From Asterella californica (Eukaryota; Streptophyta; Marchantiopsida; Marchantiales; Aytoniaceae): 64,000 nucleotides of DNA. A program made the position numbers and the translations under genes. This document shows, one piece after another, positions 9,840-23,099 of this stretch. How positions within the stretch are numbered: position 1 is the stretch's first letter; every line of letters begins with the position of its first letter. The notes beneath the pieces are model-generated. The model made no database searches and was not told where the DNA came from. It was given only the letters and a program-made list of their open reading frames with translations. The DNA lies in contig JAYKYS010000011.1 of assembly GCA_036924285.1 (NCBI GenBank), positions 7,502,001 to 7,566,000 on the forward strand, read 5' to 3'.

Positions 9840-12800
9840 CCTTCGTCCCAATGTCAAGAGAGCCCAATACCAGCTGCGGCACCGGTGCAGCAAGATAGAG
9901 TTTTGTCAACGGTGTCCAATGATTTAGGCGCGGGAAGTCAAGGAGCCTTGTATGCGGAACTCATCAACATGATGAAGATCATGGAGGAGGGTATGGTCTC
10001 CAAGGATAAACATATCGCTGAGCTTGAGGTAGGCCAAGGGAGTTCTTCGTCTGTCAGAAAGCTTTGTAAGACAAATTTGCTGACCCTGTTTTCAGATATA
10101 GGACGGTATCGTATAACGTGTTTTTCTGTCTAGGAATACACTGGGTATATGGCTGTGCAGAGGTATGTGGATTGACAAGGTTGGATCTAGATCTGGATGT
10201 TTCCACTCAAATGTTTCACTATCTACTCTTCTAGCCCGAGTGACCTTGTATCCGCTCGGCTCAAGTTTAAAGCTTGTTACGACCCAAGGTTACGTATAGG
10301 TTGCATAAACTTGTGTTACAAACAGATCTTTTGTACTCTAACTAAAAATACTCAACTCTGTACTATCTAACTGAGGTTATTCCTCTATATCACTGGAAGC
10401 ATGACTTCTGAATAGCTCCCCAACGACGCTAACTGCCCATCAATCCAACTATCACAATTTCATAGTACAACCAGAAGATGCTATAAGATCACTCAATCAA
10501 CTTGATAGAGTATCAATACAACTTGCTGTACACCCTGGTCTACCAAGCATTCCAGCAAGATAAAGCATACATGCTCCAAGACACTACTCAGATCTCAATA
10601 TAGCACTAACAGCGGTAATACCTGGCAGCTCCGAGAACCCAAACAACGGCTTAAGATTCATGACGACTCCGTTCTCTTTCATTACCAAGAGTTGAAATCA
10701 GCCCCACACCATCCAATGTCGAGTTGTATGCAGGCATGGCAGTTTCAGCAACAAACTCCTCTCCAAATTGATCGAAAATGACCAAAATGATCATAGATGA
10801 TATCAAAAAATCTGAAATTGCTAATAACAGAAGTATTTTCGAACTTTGAGACCTCAGTCCTCCCAAACCAGTCGACCAATGATGATCAAACTTCACAGGA
10901 AGCTTGATTGGACCCTTCACTCCCACCCTGAACAATTTTCAAGTCAAAATCTTAAACCAATTCTCAGATATGGATCAAACCGTAATCTGTGATAACTTCA
11001 GAGCTTTACAGACCCAGGTACATTTGATCCAAGATTCTGAACAAATTACTCGACCATTTGAGGTGAAACTTCCCAAGTATCTTACTGATAAGACATGCTT
11101 CAACCCTGGAAAGTTTCATTCAGAAATTCGACTCAAGACTTAAGCAATAGCAAACTATCCATGGCTATCACAGTTCGCTGTCCTCCTTATCTCGTCTGCA
11201 CTTCTCAACTTTAATCGGTCGGTTCAGAATCCAAATCGATCAAGAACCTGACGAAATTGATATCAAAATGACCAGCACGTCGTCAGCTCTCCAACCCAAC
11301 AGACAGCTCCTCAAAACTCTTCGCGAGTCTCTCGGAACAACCAGAAATGTAGCGGTAGGTCCGAATTGCATCCCCCTCCACTCAATCGATCATAACGCGC
11401 TCATACTTCCATCAAATCGACCGATTCTTCAGCCCAGATTGTAGCCCCGGTTGAGAGCTCTCCAACCATACCCTTCGTTTTGCGAATGGACCTCCGAAGC
11501 CTCTAGAAACCACAGAAACATCGCGAGGATCAGCTAGAACACCATTGGTCCAAAAGTGGACCAATAAGAGCAAAAAGATCTTTACTTTTGTCTTTTCTCC
11601 ACTCAACTTTTTCCTCTAGAACGAATTTTTACTCCCAAGGAGACACAAGACATCAACAAGATTCTAAGACTTCAGAAAATCCTTGAGACATGTCGAAAGA
11701 TTCTTTGCGATCCGTAACTACACAGAAGCGCTCAACCAGAATGAAACCAGTGAGTCGCAGACTAATACAACGTCAATATTACAACCTGGAAACGTTCTAC
11801 AATAAAAGGTACGACAAAAGGAAATGGTGAAGCTATCACTCGATTGTAATATTCTTGCCAGAAGTTTCTCACGATCCAAGCCCCATGATTGATCTTCGGT
11901 CTGTAATGACACCGGACATCGACCCAAAGATTGAAAGAAATGTTTGATGGATAGTTGAGATCCATTGTTCCTCACAACAAAATGTACACCGTCATATCTC
12001 AAGTCTCTCCGTATGTTACGATCAGAAGGATCACCGGAAGCTGTAACTCCATCATTCTTCCCATGAATTCATCGCCAAAGTATGCAACTAACCACTGTCG
12101 AAAGTGATCGCGGTGGATGCAATGAAGCTTGATGTGAAACGGATTTGGGAAAGGAAGATCCGGAGCCGGTAGCACACCTCCGTCCATAACCACCACTCCT
12201 GCAGTTCCTCACTCCTCCATGCAGACCACCGAGAACCCTTACGAATCACCCGCTGAGAGAGAATGTCGTATGAACCTTCGACCCACCATTTTATACACAA
12301 CTGCGGCGACAAGGACCACTGAAGTGAACGCACACAGATCGATGACTTGGCACGTTCCTCTACCGTGCGATCACTTAAACAGATAATCACAAACGTGACA
12401 CTCATCACACCGTTCGGCGAGTTACGCGATACGGTTCACGAAACACAGAAAAGAAACACAACATAGGTTACACAGGAATTTCACACAGGAGCCGAACCAC
12501 AACACGACAACGGGCTCGTAAGGTTAAGGATTTCTTAACTGAGTTGGACGTATACTTTGAGACGCATCAAGCTAAGGAGTCAAACAAGGTGAGAGCGGCG
12601 GTTATGTTCCTAAAGGATCATGCGCTTCTCTGGTGGATTGCATACAAGGACGAGCATGTCTTGACCCTCTCGGCGCTTGGTTGGAAAGAGTTCAAGGAGT
12701 TGCTCGCAGGATGATTCACTCTAGAGTATCAAAGGATTCGGGATAATGTTGAGTTGGTACGACTGAAGTAGACGAGGACCTTAAGTGCTTATGTGGACGA

Positions 12801-13210
12801 GTTCAGTGCTAAGCTGGATTCGTTCTCCAAGTGGACTGAGGAGATTAAGATATGTATATTTATTGGGGGACTCAAGTCTAGCTCGGAGAAGGCTCTCTTT
12901 CGGATGCCGAAGTTACTTGAGACATGTGCCGAACTTTTGAAGCTGACGGAGCGGATTGGAGATGACGAAGTCCAACAACAGAAACCTTTTGAACCACGCT
13001 TGTTTCAACAAGATGGACAAGTTTCAAAAGAAGAACAAGGGCTTCAAGTGACAATGGAAAGAGGGTGAGAAAGATCAGAAGGATTCTTCCGTCTCGGCAG
13101 CAAAGCGGCAGCAAACAAGGTCGAAACCTAAAGGGGCAATGATGCTAAGTTTACTTGCTACAATTGTGGCGAGGTGGACCATATTGCTAAGGGGTGCACG
13201 AAAATTAAGG
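9840..13210 (+). pseudogene. D1 gag, interrupted by insertion
   Basis: The N-terminal coiled-coil part (about 9885-10105, ending near TPFSDI-equivalent codons) and the rest (12511-13210) are separated by the 10107-12509 insertion. The second part encodes the usual gag capsid pattern (FLKDHALLWWIAYKDEH; SAYVDEFSAKLDSFSKW) and a CX2CX4HX4C knuckle, CYNCGEVDHIAKGC, at about 13156-13196. Stops occur after EFKELLAG and after LVRLK. D2 carries the same gag without the insertion. The protein would be the particle core. Confidence 0.85.
10107..12509. mobile_element. Unidentified ~2.4 kb insertion in D1 gag
   Basis: D2 reads straight through this point (ATAAGACGGGCTCGTAAGG on the gag strand), whereas D1 has ~2.4 kb between ATAGGACGG and ACGGGCTCGTAAGG; ACGG on both sides (10103-10106 and 12510-12513) may be a 4-bp target duplication. 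I recognise no transposase, RT or other domain inside on either strand. The reading frames on the minus strand (for example 12408-12088 and 12002-11718) are short and unassigned. It could be a non-autonomous element. Confidence 0.6.
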
Positions 13211-13219
13211 TTAGTAACT

Positions 13220-16200
13220 GTAGCATGAATGCGTTTGTTGCAAAGGACTTGTTGGAGGGTCAGATGACTATGACCTTGAGAACCACGAAGAAGACTCCGG
13301 GACTGATGTTTCTACAAGCCAAAGTTGCTAATCGTGATGTTACTTTTCTTGTGGACACAAGAGCGACCCACTCCTTCATAAGTCTGAAGTTGGTGAAGAA
13401 GTTGGACTTGTCTATCTCCAAGGCAGACAAGCCTATTCAGGTGCGCTTTGCCAAGGGCAAGATGTATCAAACTTCTGAAGTGGCCTTGGATGTACGATTT
13501 GCATGTGAGAAGTTGGAGTTCGCAGAGAACTTCATGATGTGCGAGATGGATGATATCCATGTGGTTTTGGAAACACATTATTTGACTAGTTTGAAGTGGA
13601 ACTTAGGCGGAAACCTTTAAGGTTGAACGTTAGAGTTAAAAGACGAAAGCTAAAAGTGAGGCTGATCCAAAAAGTGCAGAAAATTGACGACTTTGCGATG
13701 AACTTGATCAAAGACAAGCATGGACTTCAACGACAGAGTCATGTGTTTGATGCAGGTTGCAGATTTGATGACGGATGACGGACAAGAAAAAACATCAGGA
13801 GACGCGACTAAACTTCCGGAGGTACTTCACGAGGTGATTAAGGAGTTTGAGGATGTCTTGACGGATGAGTTACCTACTGAGTTACCTCCAAGGCGGGTGG
13901 TGAATCACAAGATTGAGGTCTTGCCAAAATCAGAACCACCTTCAAAAGCTCCTTACCGACTCAATCAGATGGAACTCCTTGAGTTGAAAAGACAACTCGG
14001 TGAGCTATTAGCGCTGGGATATATTCGAACCAGCAAGTCACCTTACGGAGCCCCGGTTCTTTTTGCAAAGAAAAAGGATGGGAAGTTACGATTCTGTGTG
14101 GATTATCGTGCATTCAATAAGATGACGGTGAATTATCCCTTGTCAAGGATAGATGACATGTTTGATAGGTTAGCGGGCACAAAGTACTTCAGCAGGATAG
14201 ACTTGAAGTCAAGATATTACCAGATCCGGATAGCTGATCCAGATGCTGAGAAGACCGCTTGTCAAATCAGATACGGATCGTTTGAATTCATGGTGATGCC
14301 ATTTGGACTATGCAACGCCTCTTCGACGTTCACTACATTGATGAACACAATTTTTCACAAGGAGATGGATGAGTTTGTCATCGTTTACATCGATGACATC
14401 TTGATCTACTCCAAAACCTTGGAGTCGCACGCAGAGCAGCTAAGAGTGGTGTTGACGAAGCTGTGGAAGCATAAGCTGTTTGTCAACGTTGATAAGAGTG
14501 AGTTAGGTTTGGAATGCATTTACTTCTTGAGATATGTCATTAGTGCAAAAGGAGTCGATCCGGATATGCAAAAGGTGGATGCGATTATGACTTGGGAGTC
14601 TCCGACTACAGTGAAGAGGATGCGGTGATTCTTAGGATTGGTGCAGTTCTACCGCAAGTATGTAAAGGAGTTTTCAAAGATCACAAAGCCGCTGACGGAC
14701 TCGACGAGAAAAGACGCACATGTGAGTTGGACCAAGGAGGTGGATGATGCATTCTAGACAATCAAATCCATTTTGTCAAAGGTGTCAGTTTTGAAGCTGT
14801 CGGAGTTTGACAAACCATTCAAGGTGCACGCGGACACGAGCGACTATGCGATTGACGGAGTGTTGGTGCACGATGGAAAACATGTAGCGTATGACAACAA
14901 GAAGTTATCTGGAAGAGAGAGTCAATAATCGACTCACGAGAAGGAACTGTTTGCGGTGGTTCATTGCTTGAGGAAATGATAACATTACTTGAGACTTCAC
15001 AAAACCCAAGTGTATACTGACAATATTTCGCTCAAGTATTTTGAGACACAAGATCGAGTGACGCCAAAGCAACTATGGTGGCATGATACCTTGGCGCTCA
15101 TGAATGTAGAATTAATCCACAAAGTGAGAAAGGAAATGTGGTTCCTGATGCCTTGAGTCGTAAGGAGGAATATCTTTCATGATCAACACAGATTTTGCGA
15201 GCTATGTATCCTAAGGAGTCAGACTTGGAGAGGTGAATACGTGAAAGTTATATGGATGATGACCAAGCGAAGGAGTATCTGGAACAGCTCAAACGAGGAG
15301 TGAAGTTGCAGAACATGCAGTTGAGACATGGCTTACTCATGTTCAAGCAAAGTCGGATTTATGTGGGACAAGGAAAACTTAGGACTAAGTTGCTCGAAGA
15401 ATGTCATGATGCGCACTTATCAGACCATAAAGGAGAAAAGTTCATTAGCAGTGATAGCTAAAAAATTTTATAGGCCTCACATGAAAGATGATGTCACTCA
15501 CTTTGTGAAAACATGCATAACATGTCAGTCGAACCACGTTTCTTATGAGAAGAAACATGGGTTGCTTCATCCTTTGCCGATTCTAACCAGACCTTGGAAA
15601 AGCATTAGCATGGACTTCATTACGTCTCTGTCTGACTCAATGGATACAACGCAATCTTTGTAATAGTTGACCGGTTTAGCAAACTAGCGAAGTTTACCCC
15701 GACCTTGGATACCGCGACAGCGTTCACGACTTCTCGCTTGTTCCTAGATACTTGGTAGCGTTCACATGGATTACCTCAGAGTATTATTTCAGACCGAGAC
15801 TCCAAGTTCACAAGTGTCTTTTGGAAATACTTGTTTCAAAAATTGAGGACTAAGTTAAAATTTAGTACCGCCTTTCCTCCTGAAACAGATTGGCAAACGA
15901 AATGAGTTAACTCGATTCTGAATCAATACTTGAAGAATTATGTGAGTGCGGATCAAAGTGATTACACAGAGTGGCTGAGTCTTGTGGAATATTGCTACAT
16001 TTCACGAAGCATTCGATAACTGATGAATCGCCTTTCTTGCTGACTTACAGACGTGAGCCAGAAGGGCCTCTTGACTTGACTATTGCAAGGAGTTCTACAT
16101 CAGCACGACCAAGAACACGGCAAACATCAGCTGAAGAGTTGATGGCAGAAATGCAACGGCGCAAGGAGCAAGTGAAGAAGAACCTCGAGAAGACACAACA

Positions 16201-16462
16201 ATGTTATACGAAGTAGGTAAACAAGCAACGGCGACAAGTGAAGTTTCGAGTGGGTGAAGAAGTATGGTTGAGTACAAAGAACTTCACCCTTCCGGAAGGA
16301 ATTTTGGCTAAGTTCTCATCCAAGTTTGTAGGACCTTTTGTCATTGTCAAGAATCTGCACGAATATGTCTATACGTTAGACCTTCCTCTCGAGTGGCAGT
16401 TGCATCCGACTTTCCATGTTTCTTTATTAAAGAAATACTTCAAGGATAATTTGCGGACTTAG
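13220..16462 (+). pseudogene. D1 pol remnant (PR-RT-RNase H-IN)
   Basis: Protease at about 13340 has DTRATHSF where D2 has DTGATHSF, so the catalytic DTG loop is mutated. RT from about 13840: KKKDGKLRFCVDYRAFNKMT, FSRIDLKSRYYQIRI, and the YIDD active site at 14386-14397. RNase H follows with a stop at LSGRESQ-stop. The integrase zinc-binding end is near 15460-15530 (TCITCQSN) and the C-terminal domain is at 16238-16462 (KFRVGEEVWLSTKNF). Frame ends at TAG 16460, just where D2 continues into a chromodomain; that part is deleted in D1. Confidence 0.9.
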
Positions 16463-16503
16463 TCTTGACTAAATCAAGACTAAGTCTTGATGTCAAGACT
16501 TAG
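16457..16503. repeat. Overlapping hairpins at the D1 chromodomain deletion point
   Basis: 16457-16485 is a perfect inverted repeat with 12-bp arms (ACTTAGTCTTGA / TCAAGACTAAGT) and a 5-nt loop; only its right arm exists in D2. 16480-16503 is a second inverted repeat with 11-bp arms and a TG centre, and this one is conserved in D2 at 19501-19524. Confidence 0.9.
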
Positions 16504-16935
16504 GTTTGCCGCAGCGTTGGCAAAGCAAGTATGAATTTTCATACTTGTCTTGGTGATTGGGGTGATCTTGCGTTACGGTTTTCTAACTGCAAAGTAAACT
16601 GAGTCGCACGTCTAAGTCAAATCAGGTTGCGAGCAGAAAGTGAGTTTCAGGGGACCTCGCAAGTAGGTATGAATACTTACAAGTTAGCAAGTTAGAATCT
16701 TAAGTACAATGTTTAGAAATTGTCAACTAGTTTTGTTTAGGGGTGGTAAAAAAGGTAAGGCTTTCTCTGAAACTAGTTGGAATATTCTAAGTGTTCTTGC
16801 GACAACTTAAGATTCAAGCCAAGAAGAGAATTGCGGATTAGCTACCAGAATGCAATTCTGACGCCAAGGAGTTGACTACCCATTTTGAACTTGGCTTTAA
16901 CTTAAGGATCATTGTTGATGAGGGCATCAACCTCC

Positions 16936-16945
16936 AAAGTGGGGG
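16936..16945 (+). other. D1 polypurine tract
   Basis: AAAGTGGGGG lies 4 nt before the 3' LTR, the expected place for plus-strand DNA priming; the equivalent in D2 (minus strand) is AAAGTGGAGG at about 19063-19072. Confidence 0.75.
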
Positions 16946-16949
16946 TGAA

Positions 16950-18043
16950 TGTCGTGACCATCAATCTCAAGATCGGACGCAAACTCGAACAATAGAACGC
17001 TAGTGGACTTGCGCTAGGTTGTGAACGCTGCGAGTAAGACTTAACGGTTTGGCCGGGAAGACGGGATCAGATGAACCCTAAGTGGTTCTCTGAACCAAGG
17101 TTGGAACATTGGGTTAAGACAAAAGGGCCTACCCCAAGACGACCCCAGACGAACGCTGACCTAAGAGGGCAAGTCTAGAAATGGACTGAAACATAAGTCC
17201 AAGACGTAGGTCTGAGACGCGGGACCGAGACGTGGTCCAAGATGCAGACATACCGTGGTTCATATGCTAGTCCGAACCACAGGGTTGAAGTCTGGGTCTG
17301 GACCACAAGTTTTCAAAAACCGGATTAGTGTTGGAGCTCCAGCGACGTTTTAGGTCGTGGACGGAGCTCTACGTAAGATCTCGAAGCTAGTAAGATATCA
17401 TTTGAAAGGCCTCGGCGAGGACTTTCCAGTGATATGTAGGACTCCTCGAACTGATCTCTGAGCTGAGAACTATGGCATGTCATGTGATCGGATTGTGGTA
17501 TAATTTTTAGAGACCAAAGAGGAGAGCGAGGTCACGGATCCCCAAAAATATATATGAGGGGGCTCGATGCCTGGGTGGACCATGACGAGTCATCTGACCT
17601 CAGGGTTCGACGTGCGGACTCTAAGGACATGAGGTGATGGCTGGACCGGCTCCAAGGCACATTCCGATCTAGACTTGGACGTCTAGACTTAAGAACGATG
17701 TAAGGGCTGGGGCAAGACTAGGGAATGAGACGACGAGATAGACCATCCGTTCGCGGACGATTGGACCGCTAGGTGTGCTGGAGGCACCATTTAGGACCCT
17801 GGACTTTATGAGAAGTCCGTCCCAAGTCATGTTGTGACTTGCTCATGTTTTAGGACCGACCTAGACGAGTCTAGGTCGGGACTTAGGGATTGCTGAGTTC
17901 GATGATTAAAGAGACAGTCCGGCTCCGGTCCGGTCCAAACAAAGTTAAGATAAGTGGTGCATGGACGCTAACTTGTGATTGTGGTTTGCAGGTTAGCGGT
18001 GTGAATTTCGTGACCTAGTGAGCAAGAGCTTCCGCTGACGCAA
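16950..18043 (+). repeat. D1 3' LTR
   Basis: Begins TGTCGTGACC and runs to CCGCTGACGCAA; lacks the last ~35 bp seen in other copies (the GGCGGTAGGTGCGCGAAA end), which are lost at the inverted junction with D2. Confidence 0.85.
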
Positions 18044-18047
18044 TTTT

Positions 18048-19058
18048 ACGTACCTACCGCCTTGTTGCGCCAGCGGAACCGGACCGTCTCCTTAATCATC
18101 AAGCTCAGCATTCCTAAGTCCCGACCTAGACCCGTCAGGTCGGTCCCAAACATGAGCAAGGCACAATATGACTTGGGGCGGACCTCCCATAAAGTCCAGA
18201 GTCCTAAACGGTGTCTCCATCACACCTAACGGTCCAACCGCCCGAGATGTCCATCTGGGTCTAGACTCCCGAACGGTGGTCTAACCTGCCGACTCGTTCC
18301 CTAGTCTTGCCCCAGTCCTTACATCGTTCCTAAGTCCAAACATCTAAGTCTGGATCGGAACGTGCTTTAGAACCGGTCCAGCCATCATCTCATGTCCCTA
18401 GAGTCCGTCCGTCGAACCCTGGGGTCGGGTGACTCGTCCTGACCCACCCAGGCATCGAGCCCCCCTCATATATACTTCTGGGGATCGACGGCCCTGCCTT
18501 CCTTTTTGGTCCCTGAAAATTATACCACAACTCGATTGTGGTTCAGTCATAACTTCCAGCTCGGAGGTCAGATCGAGGAGTGTTATATATCATTGGAAAG
18601 CTCTCGCAGAGACCTTTCCAATGATACCTCACTCGCCTCGAGATCTTATGCGGAGCTCCGTCACGACCTAAAACGTCCATGGAGCTCCAACACTTGGTCA
18701 TTTTTCAGAAACCTGTGGTCTTGACCCAGACTCGAACCCTGTGGTTCGGACCAGCGTCCGAACCACGGTTCGTCTGCGTCTCGGATCCCCGTCTCAGACC
18801 TATGTCTCAGACTCATGTTTCGGTCCGTTCTCACACTCGTCTCCTTAGGTCAGCGTTTGTCTGGGGTCCTCTTGGGGTAGGTCTTATGTCCTAACCCAAG
18901 GTTCCAACCTTGGTTCAGAGAACCACTTAGGGTTCATCTGATCCCGACTTCCCGGTCAAGCCGTTAAGTCCTACTCGCAACGTTCACAACCTAGCGCAAG
19001 TCCGCTAGGGTTCTGTTGTTCGCGTCTGCGCTTGATCTTGAGAATGAGGGTCGCGACA
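18048..19058 (-). repeat. D2 3' LTR
   Basis: Reverse complement begins TGTCGCGACC at 19058. It lacks about 115 bp that other copies have between CCAGCGGA and ACCGGACCGTC (near 18080), so it carries an internal deletion close to the junction with D1. Confidence 0.82.
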
Positions 19059-19865
19059 CTCACCTCCACTTTGGAGGTTGATGCCCTCATCAACAATGAT
19101 CTTTTAAGTTAACACCAAGTTCAAAATGGGTAGCCAACCCATTGACGTCTGAATTCCATTATGATAGCTAACCCGCAATTCTCTTCTTGGCTTGAGTCTT
19201 AAGTTGTCGCTAGAACACTTAGAAAATTCCAACTAGTCTCGAGAAAAGCCTTACCTTTTTGGCTTATCCTAAACAAAACTAGTTGACAATTTCTAAACAT
19301 TATACTTAAGACTCTAACTTGCTAACTATAAGTATTCACACCTACTTACAAGGTCCTCCGAAACTCACTTTCTGGTCGTAATCTGATTTGACTTAGACGC
19401 GAGACTAAGTTTACTTTGTAGAAAACCACAAAGCAAGATCACCCCAAGCCCCCAGACAAGTATGAGATTTCATACTTGCTTTGCCAACGCTACGGCAAAC
19501 CTAAGTCTTGACATCAAGACTTAGTCTTGATTTAGATGCTTATCCAAACCAGCTCGCTTCCTTTGAGTGTGCTTCGTTCCTCCTCTTGACAACATCCTAG
19601 GCATCTGATCAGAACTAGTCATAGCCATGCACTACCAATACACTTAGACAAAATTTCAAGAAACAAAATCTTTATTTCCAAATACAAGACAAAGGTACAA
19701 AGTCCATCGGCCCAAATCATCTCAAGTTGCTACTCGTATGGTTCGACGTTCTTTCACTCCTCGCTGGAAGGAGATGTCCTCATCTTGCTAACGCCCTTGT
19801 TGTCCTTGTCGTCGTTTTAAGAGGTCTAATATTTCGCTTGCTTGTGCAAGATCTTCCTCTCGCAC

Positions 19866-22800
19866 TCAAGTTGCTTCCTTCAAATGGTAGCCACGCCATT
19901 TGACCAAGTACTCCATCCGGTTTGATTTATGCCGAGATCGCAAAATGGACTCCACCTCATATTCTGCTCCGCCTTGCACGACATCAGGTTGAGGCCTAAG
20001 AACATGTTTGCGCTCCGGTCGCAAATCATCTTTGAAGTATTTCTTCAATAAAGAAACATGGAAAGTCGGATGCAACTGCCATTCCGAAGGAAGGTCTAAT
20101 GTATTCACATCTTCGTGCGGATTCTTGACAATGACAAAAGGTCTTGTGAACTTCGATGAAATCTTCGCCGATATTTCCTTCGGAAGTGTCAAGTTTTTCG
20201 GACTTAACCATACTTCTTTGTCCACTTGAAACTTCACTTGCCGCCGATGCTTGTTTACCTACTTCGTGTACCGTTGCTGCGTCTTCTCGAGGTTCTTCTT
20301 TACTTGCTCCTCGCGCCGCTGCATTACCGCCACCAACTCTTCAGCTGATGTTTGCCGTGTTCTTGGTCGTGTCGATGTAGAACTCCATGCAAAAGTCAAG
20401 TCAAGAGGCCCTTCTGGCTCACGTCCGTAAGCCAGCAAGAAAGACGATTCGCCGGTTACTGAATGCTTCGGGGAATTGTAGCAATACTCCGCAAGACTGA
20501 CCCACTCCACCCAATCACTTTGGTCCGCGCTCACATAATTCCTCAAGTATTGATTCAAAATCGAGTTAACTCGTTCCGTTTGCCCATCTGTTTCTGGATG
20601 AAAGGCGGTACTAAATTTTAACTTAGTCCCCAAATTTTGGAACAAGTGTTTCCAAAAGGCACTTGTGAACTTAGAGTCTCTATCTGAAATAATACTCTGA
20701 GGTAGTCCATGTGAACGCCATCAAGTATCTAAGAACAACCGAGAAGTTGTGAACGCTGTTGCAGTATCCAAGGTCGGAGCAAACTTTGCTAGTTTACTAA
20801 ACCGATCAACTATCACAAAAATCGCGTTGTATCCATTCGAGTCAGGCAAAGAGGTAATGAAGTCCATGCTAATGCTTTCTCAAGGTCTAGCTGGAATCGG
20901 CAGAGGATGAAGCAATCCTTGTTTCTTCTCATAAGAAACGGGGTTCGCTTGACAGGTTACACATGTTTACACAAAGTGGGCAACATCGTCTTTCATGTGG
21001 GCCAATAAAACTTTTTAGCGATCACCGCTAAAGTGGACTTTTCTCTTTTATGGTCGGATAAGGGCGCATCGTGACATTCTTTTAACAACTTGGTCCTAAG
21101 TTTTCCTTGTCCCACATAAACCCGACTTTGCTTGAACATGAGTAAACCATGTCTTAGCTGCATATTTTGCAACTTCACTCCTCGCTTGAGTTGTTCCAAG
21201 TACTCCTTCGTTTGGTCATCGCCCATGTAACCTTCACGTATCCGCCTCTCCAAGTACGACTCCTTAGGATACATAACTCGCAAAATCTGTGTTGACGATA
21301 GAAGATATTCCTCCTTGCGACTCAAGGCGTCAGGAACCACATTGTCCTTTCCTGCTTTGTGGATTAATTCCACATTCATGAGCGCCAAGGTATCATGCCA
21401 CCGCAGTTGCTTTGGCGTCACCCGATCTTGTGTCTCAAAGTACTTGAGCGAAATATTATCAGTATATACTTGGGTTTTGTGAAGTCCCAAGTAATGCCGT
21501 CATTTTCTCAAGTAATGAACCACCGCAAACAGTTCCTTCTCGTGAGTCGATCATCGACTCTCTGTCCCAGATAGCTTCTTGCTTTCGTACGCTACATGTT
21601 TTCCATCCTGTAGCAACACTCCGTCAATCGCATAGTCGCTCGCGTCCGTGTGCACCTCGAATGGTTTGTCGAACTCCGGCAGCTTCAAAACTGACGCCTT
21701 TGACAAAATAGCTTTGATCGTCTGAAACACATCATTCACCTCCTTGGTCCAACTTACCTGTGCGTCTTTGCCCGTCCAGTCGATCAGCGACTTCGTGATC
21801 TTTGAAAACCCTTTCACATATTTGCGGTAGAACTGCGCCAATCCTAAGAATCGCCGCATCCCCTTCACTGTAGTCGGAGGCTCCCAAGTCACAATCGCGT
21901 CCATCTTCTGCATATCCGGGTCGACTCCTTCTGCACTAATGACATGTCTCAAGAAGTTAATGCGCTCCAAACCAAACTCACTCTTGTCAACGTTGACAAA
22001 CAGCTTATGCTCCCGCAGCTTCGTCAACACCACCCTTAGCTGCTCCGCGTGCAATTCCAAGGTTTTGGAATAGATCAAGATGTCGTCAATGTAAACGATG
22101 ACAAAGTCATCCATCTCCTCGCGAAAAATTGTGTTCATAAATGTAGTGAACGTAGAAGAGGCGTTGTAGAGTCCAAATGGCATAACCACGAATTCAAACG
22201 ATCCGTATTTGGTTCGACAAGCGGTCTTCTCAACATCTGGGTCAGCTATCCGGATCTGGTAATATCTTGACTTCAAGTCTATCCTGCTGAAGTACTTTGC
22301 ACCTGCTAGCCTATCAAAGAGGTCATCTATCCTTGGCAAAGGATAATTATTCTTCACCGTCATCTTATTGAAGGCACGATAATCTACGCAGAGTCGTAAC
22401 TTCCCATCCTTCTTCTTTGTGAAAAGAACTGAGGCTCCATAAGGTGACTTACTGGTTCGAATATATCCTCGCGCTAATAGCTCACCGAGTTGTCTTTTCA
22501 ACTCAAGGAGTTCCACTTGATTGAGTCGGTAAGAGGCTTTGGAAGGTGGTTCCGATCCTGACAAGACCTCGATCTTGTGATCCACCACCCGCCTTGGAGG
22601 TAACTCAGCAGGTAACTCATCCGTCAAGACATCCTCAAACTCCTTAATTACTTACGTCGTTGAAGTCCATCTGTTTATCTTTGATCAAATTCACTGCAAA
22701 GTCGTCAATTTTCCGCGTCTTCCGGATCAGCCTCACTCCCAGCTTCCGCCCTTTAACTCTAACGTTTAACCTTAAAGGTTTCTGCCTAAGTTCCACTTCA

Positions 22801-23036
22801 AACCTTTCCAATGTTCTCCAAAATCGCATGGATATCATCCATCTCGCACACCGTGAAATTCTCTGTGAACTCCAACTTCCCACACGCAAATCGTACATCC
22901 AAGGCCACTTCAGAAGTTTGGTACGTCTTGCCTTGGCAAAGCGTACCTGAATAGGCTTGTTTGCCTTGGAGGTAGACAAGCCCAACTTCTTCACCAACTT
23001 CGGACTTATGAAGGAGTGGGTCGCTCCTGTGTCCAC
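19866..23036 (-). pseudogene. D2 pol (PR-RT-RNase H-IN-chromodomain)
   Basis: On the minus strand: protease MDTGATHSFISPKLVKKL from 23036; RT open from 22627 to 21551 with KKKDGKLRLCVDYRAFNKMT and IVYIDDILIYS (about 22098-22066); RNase H TDASDYAIDGVLLQ near 21640; integrase zinc-binding region near 21000 and core end with the FHPETDGQTERVNS motif at about 20600; C-terminal domain KFQVDKEVWLSPKNL from 20237; then EYEVESILRSRHKSNRMEYL and VKWRGYHLKEAT, a chromodomain. Stops at several joints (for example in integrase between 20993 and 20645) mean that it is broken. Confidence 0.9.
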
Positions 23037-23099
23037 AAGAAAAGTAACATCACGGTTAGCAACCTTGGCTTATAGAAACATCAATCCCGGCGTCTTCTT

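Larger units (their letters stand above)
8454..18043 (+). mobile_element. Ty3/gypsy chromovirus-type element D1 (+), degenerate
   Basis: Contains a 5' LTR (8454-9603), primer site, gag (interrupted by a ~2.4 kb insertion), protease, RT, RNase H and integrase, a polypurine tract (16936-16945) and a 3' LTR (16950-18043). RT lies before integrase, the gypsy order. Several in-frame stops kill it, and the C-terminal chromodomain seen in the sister element D2 is deleted here. Its 3' LTR abuts the 3' LTR of D2 in inverted orientation. Confidence 0.92.
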
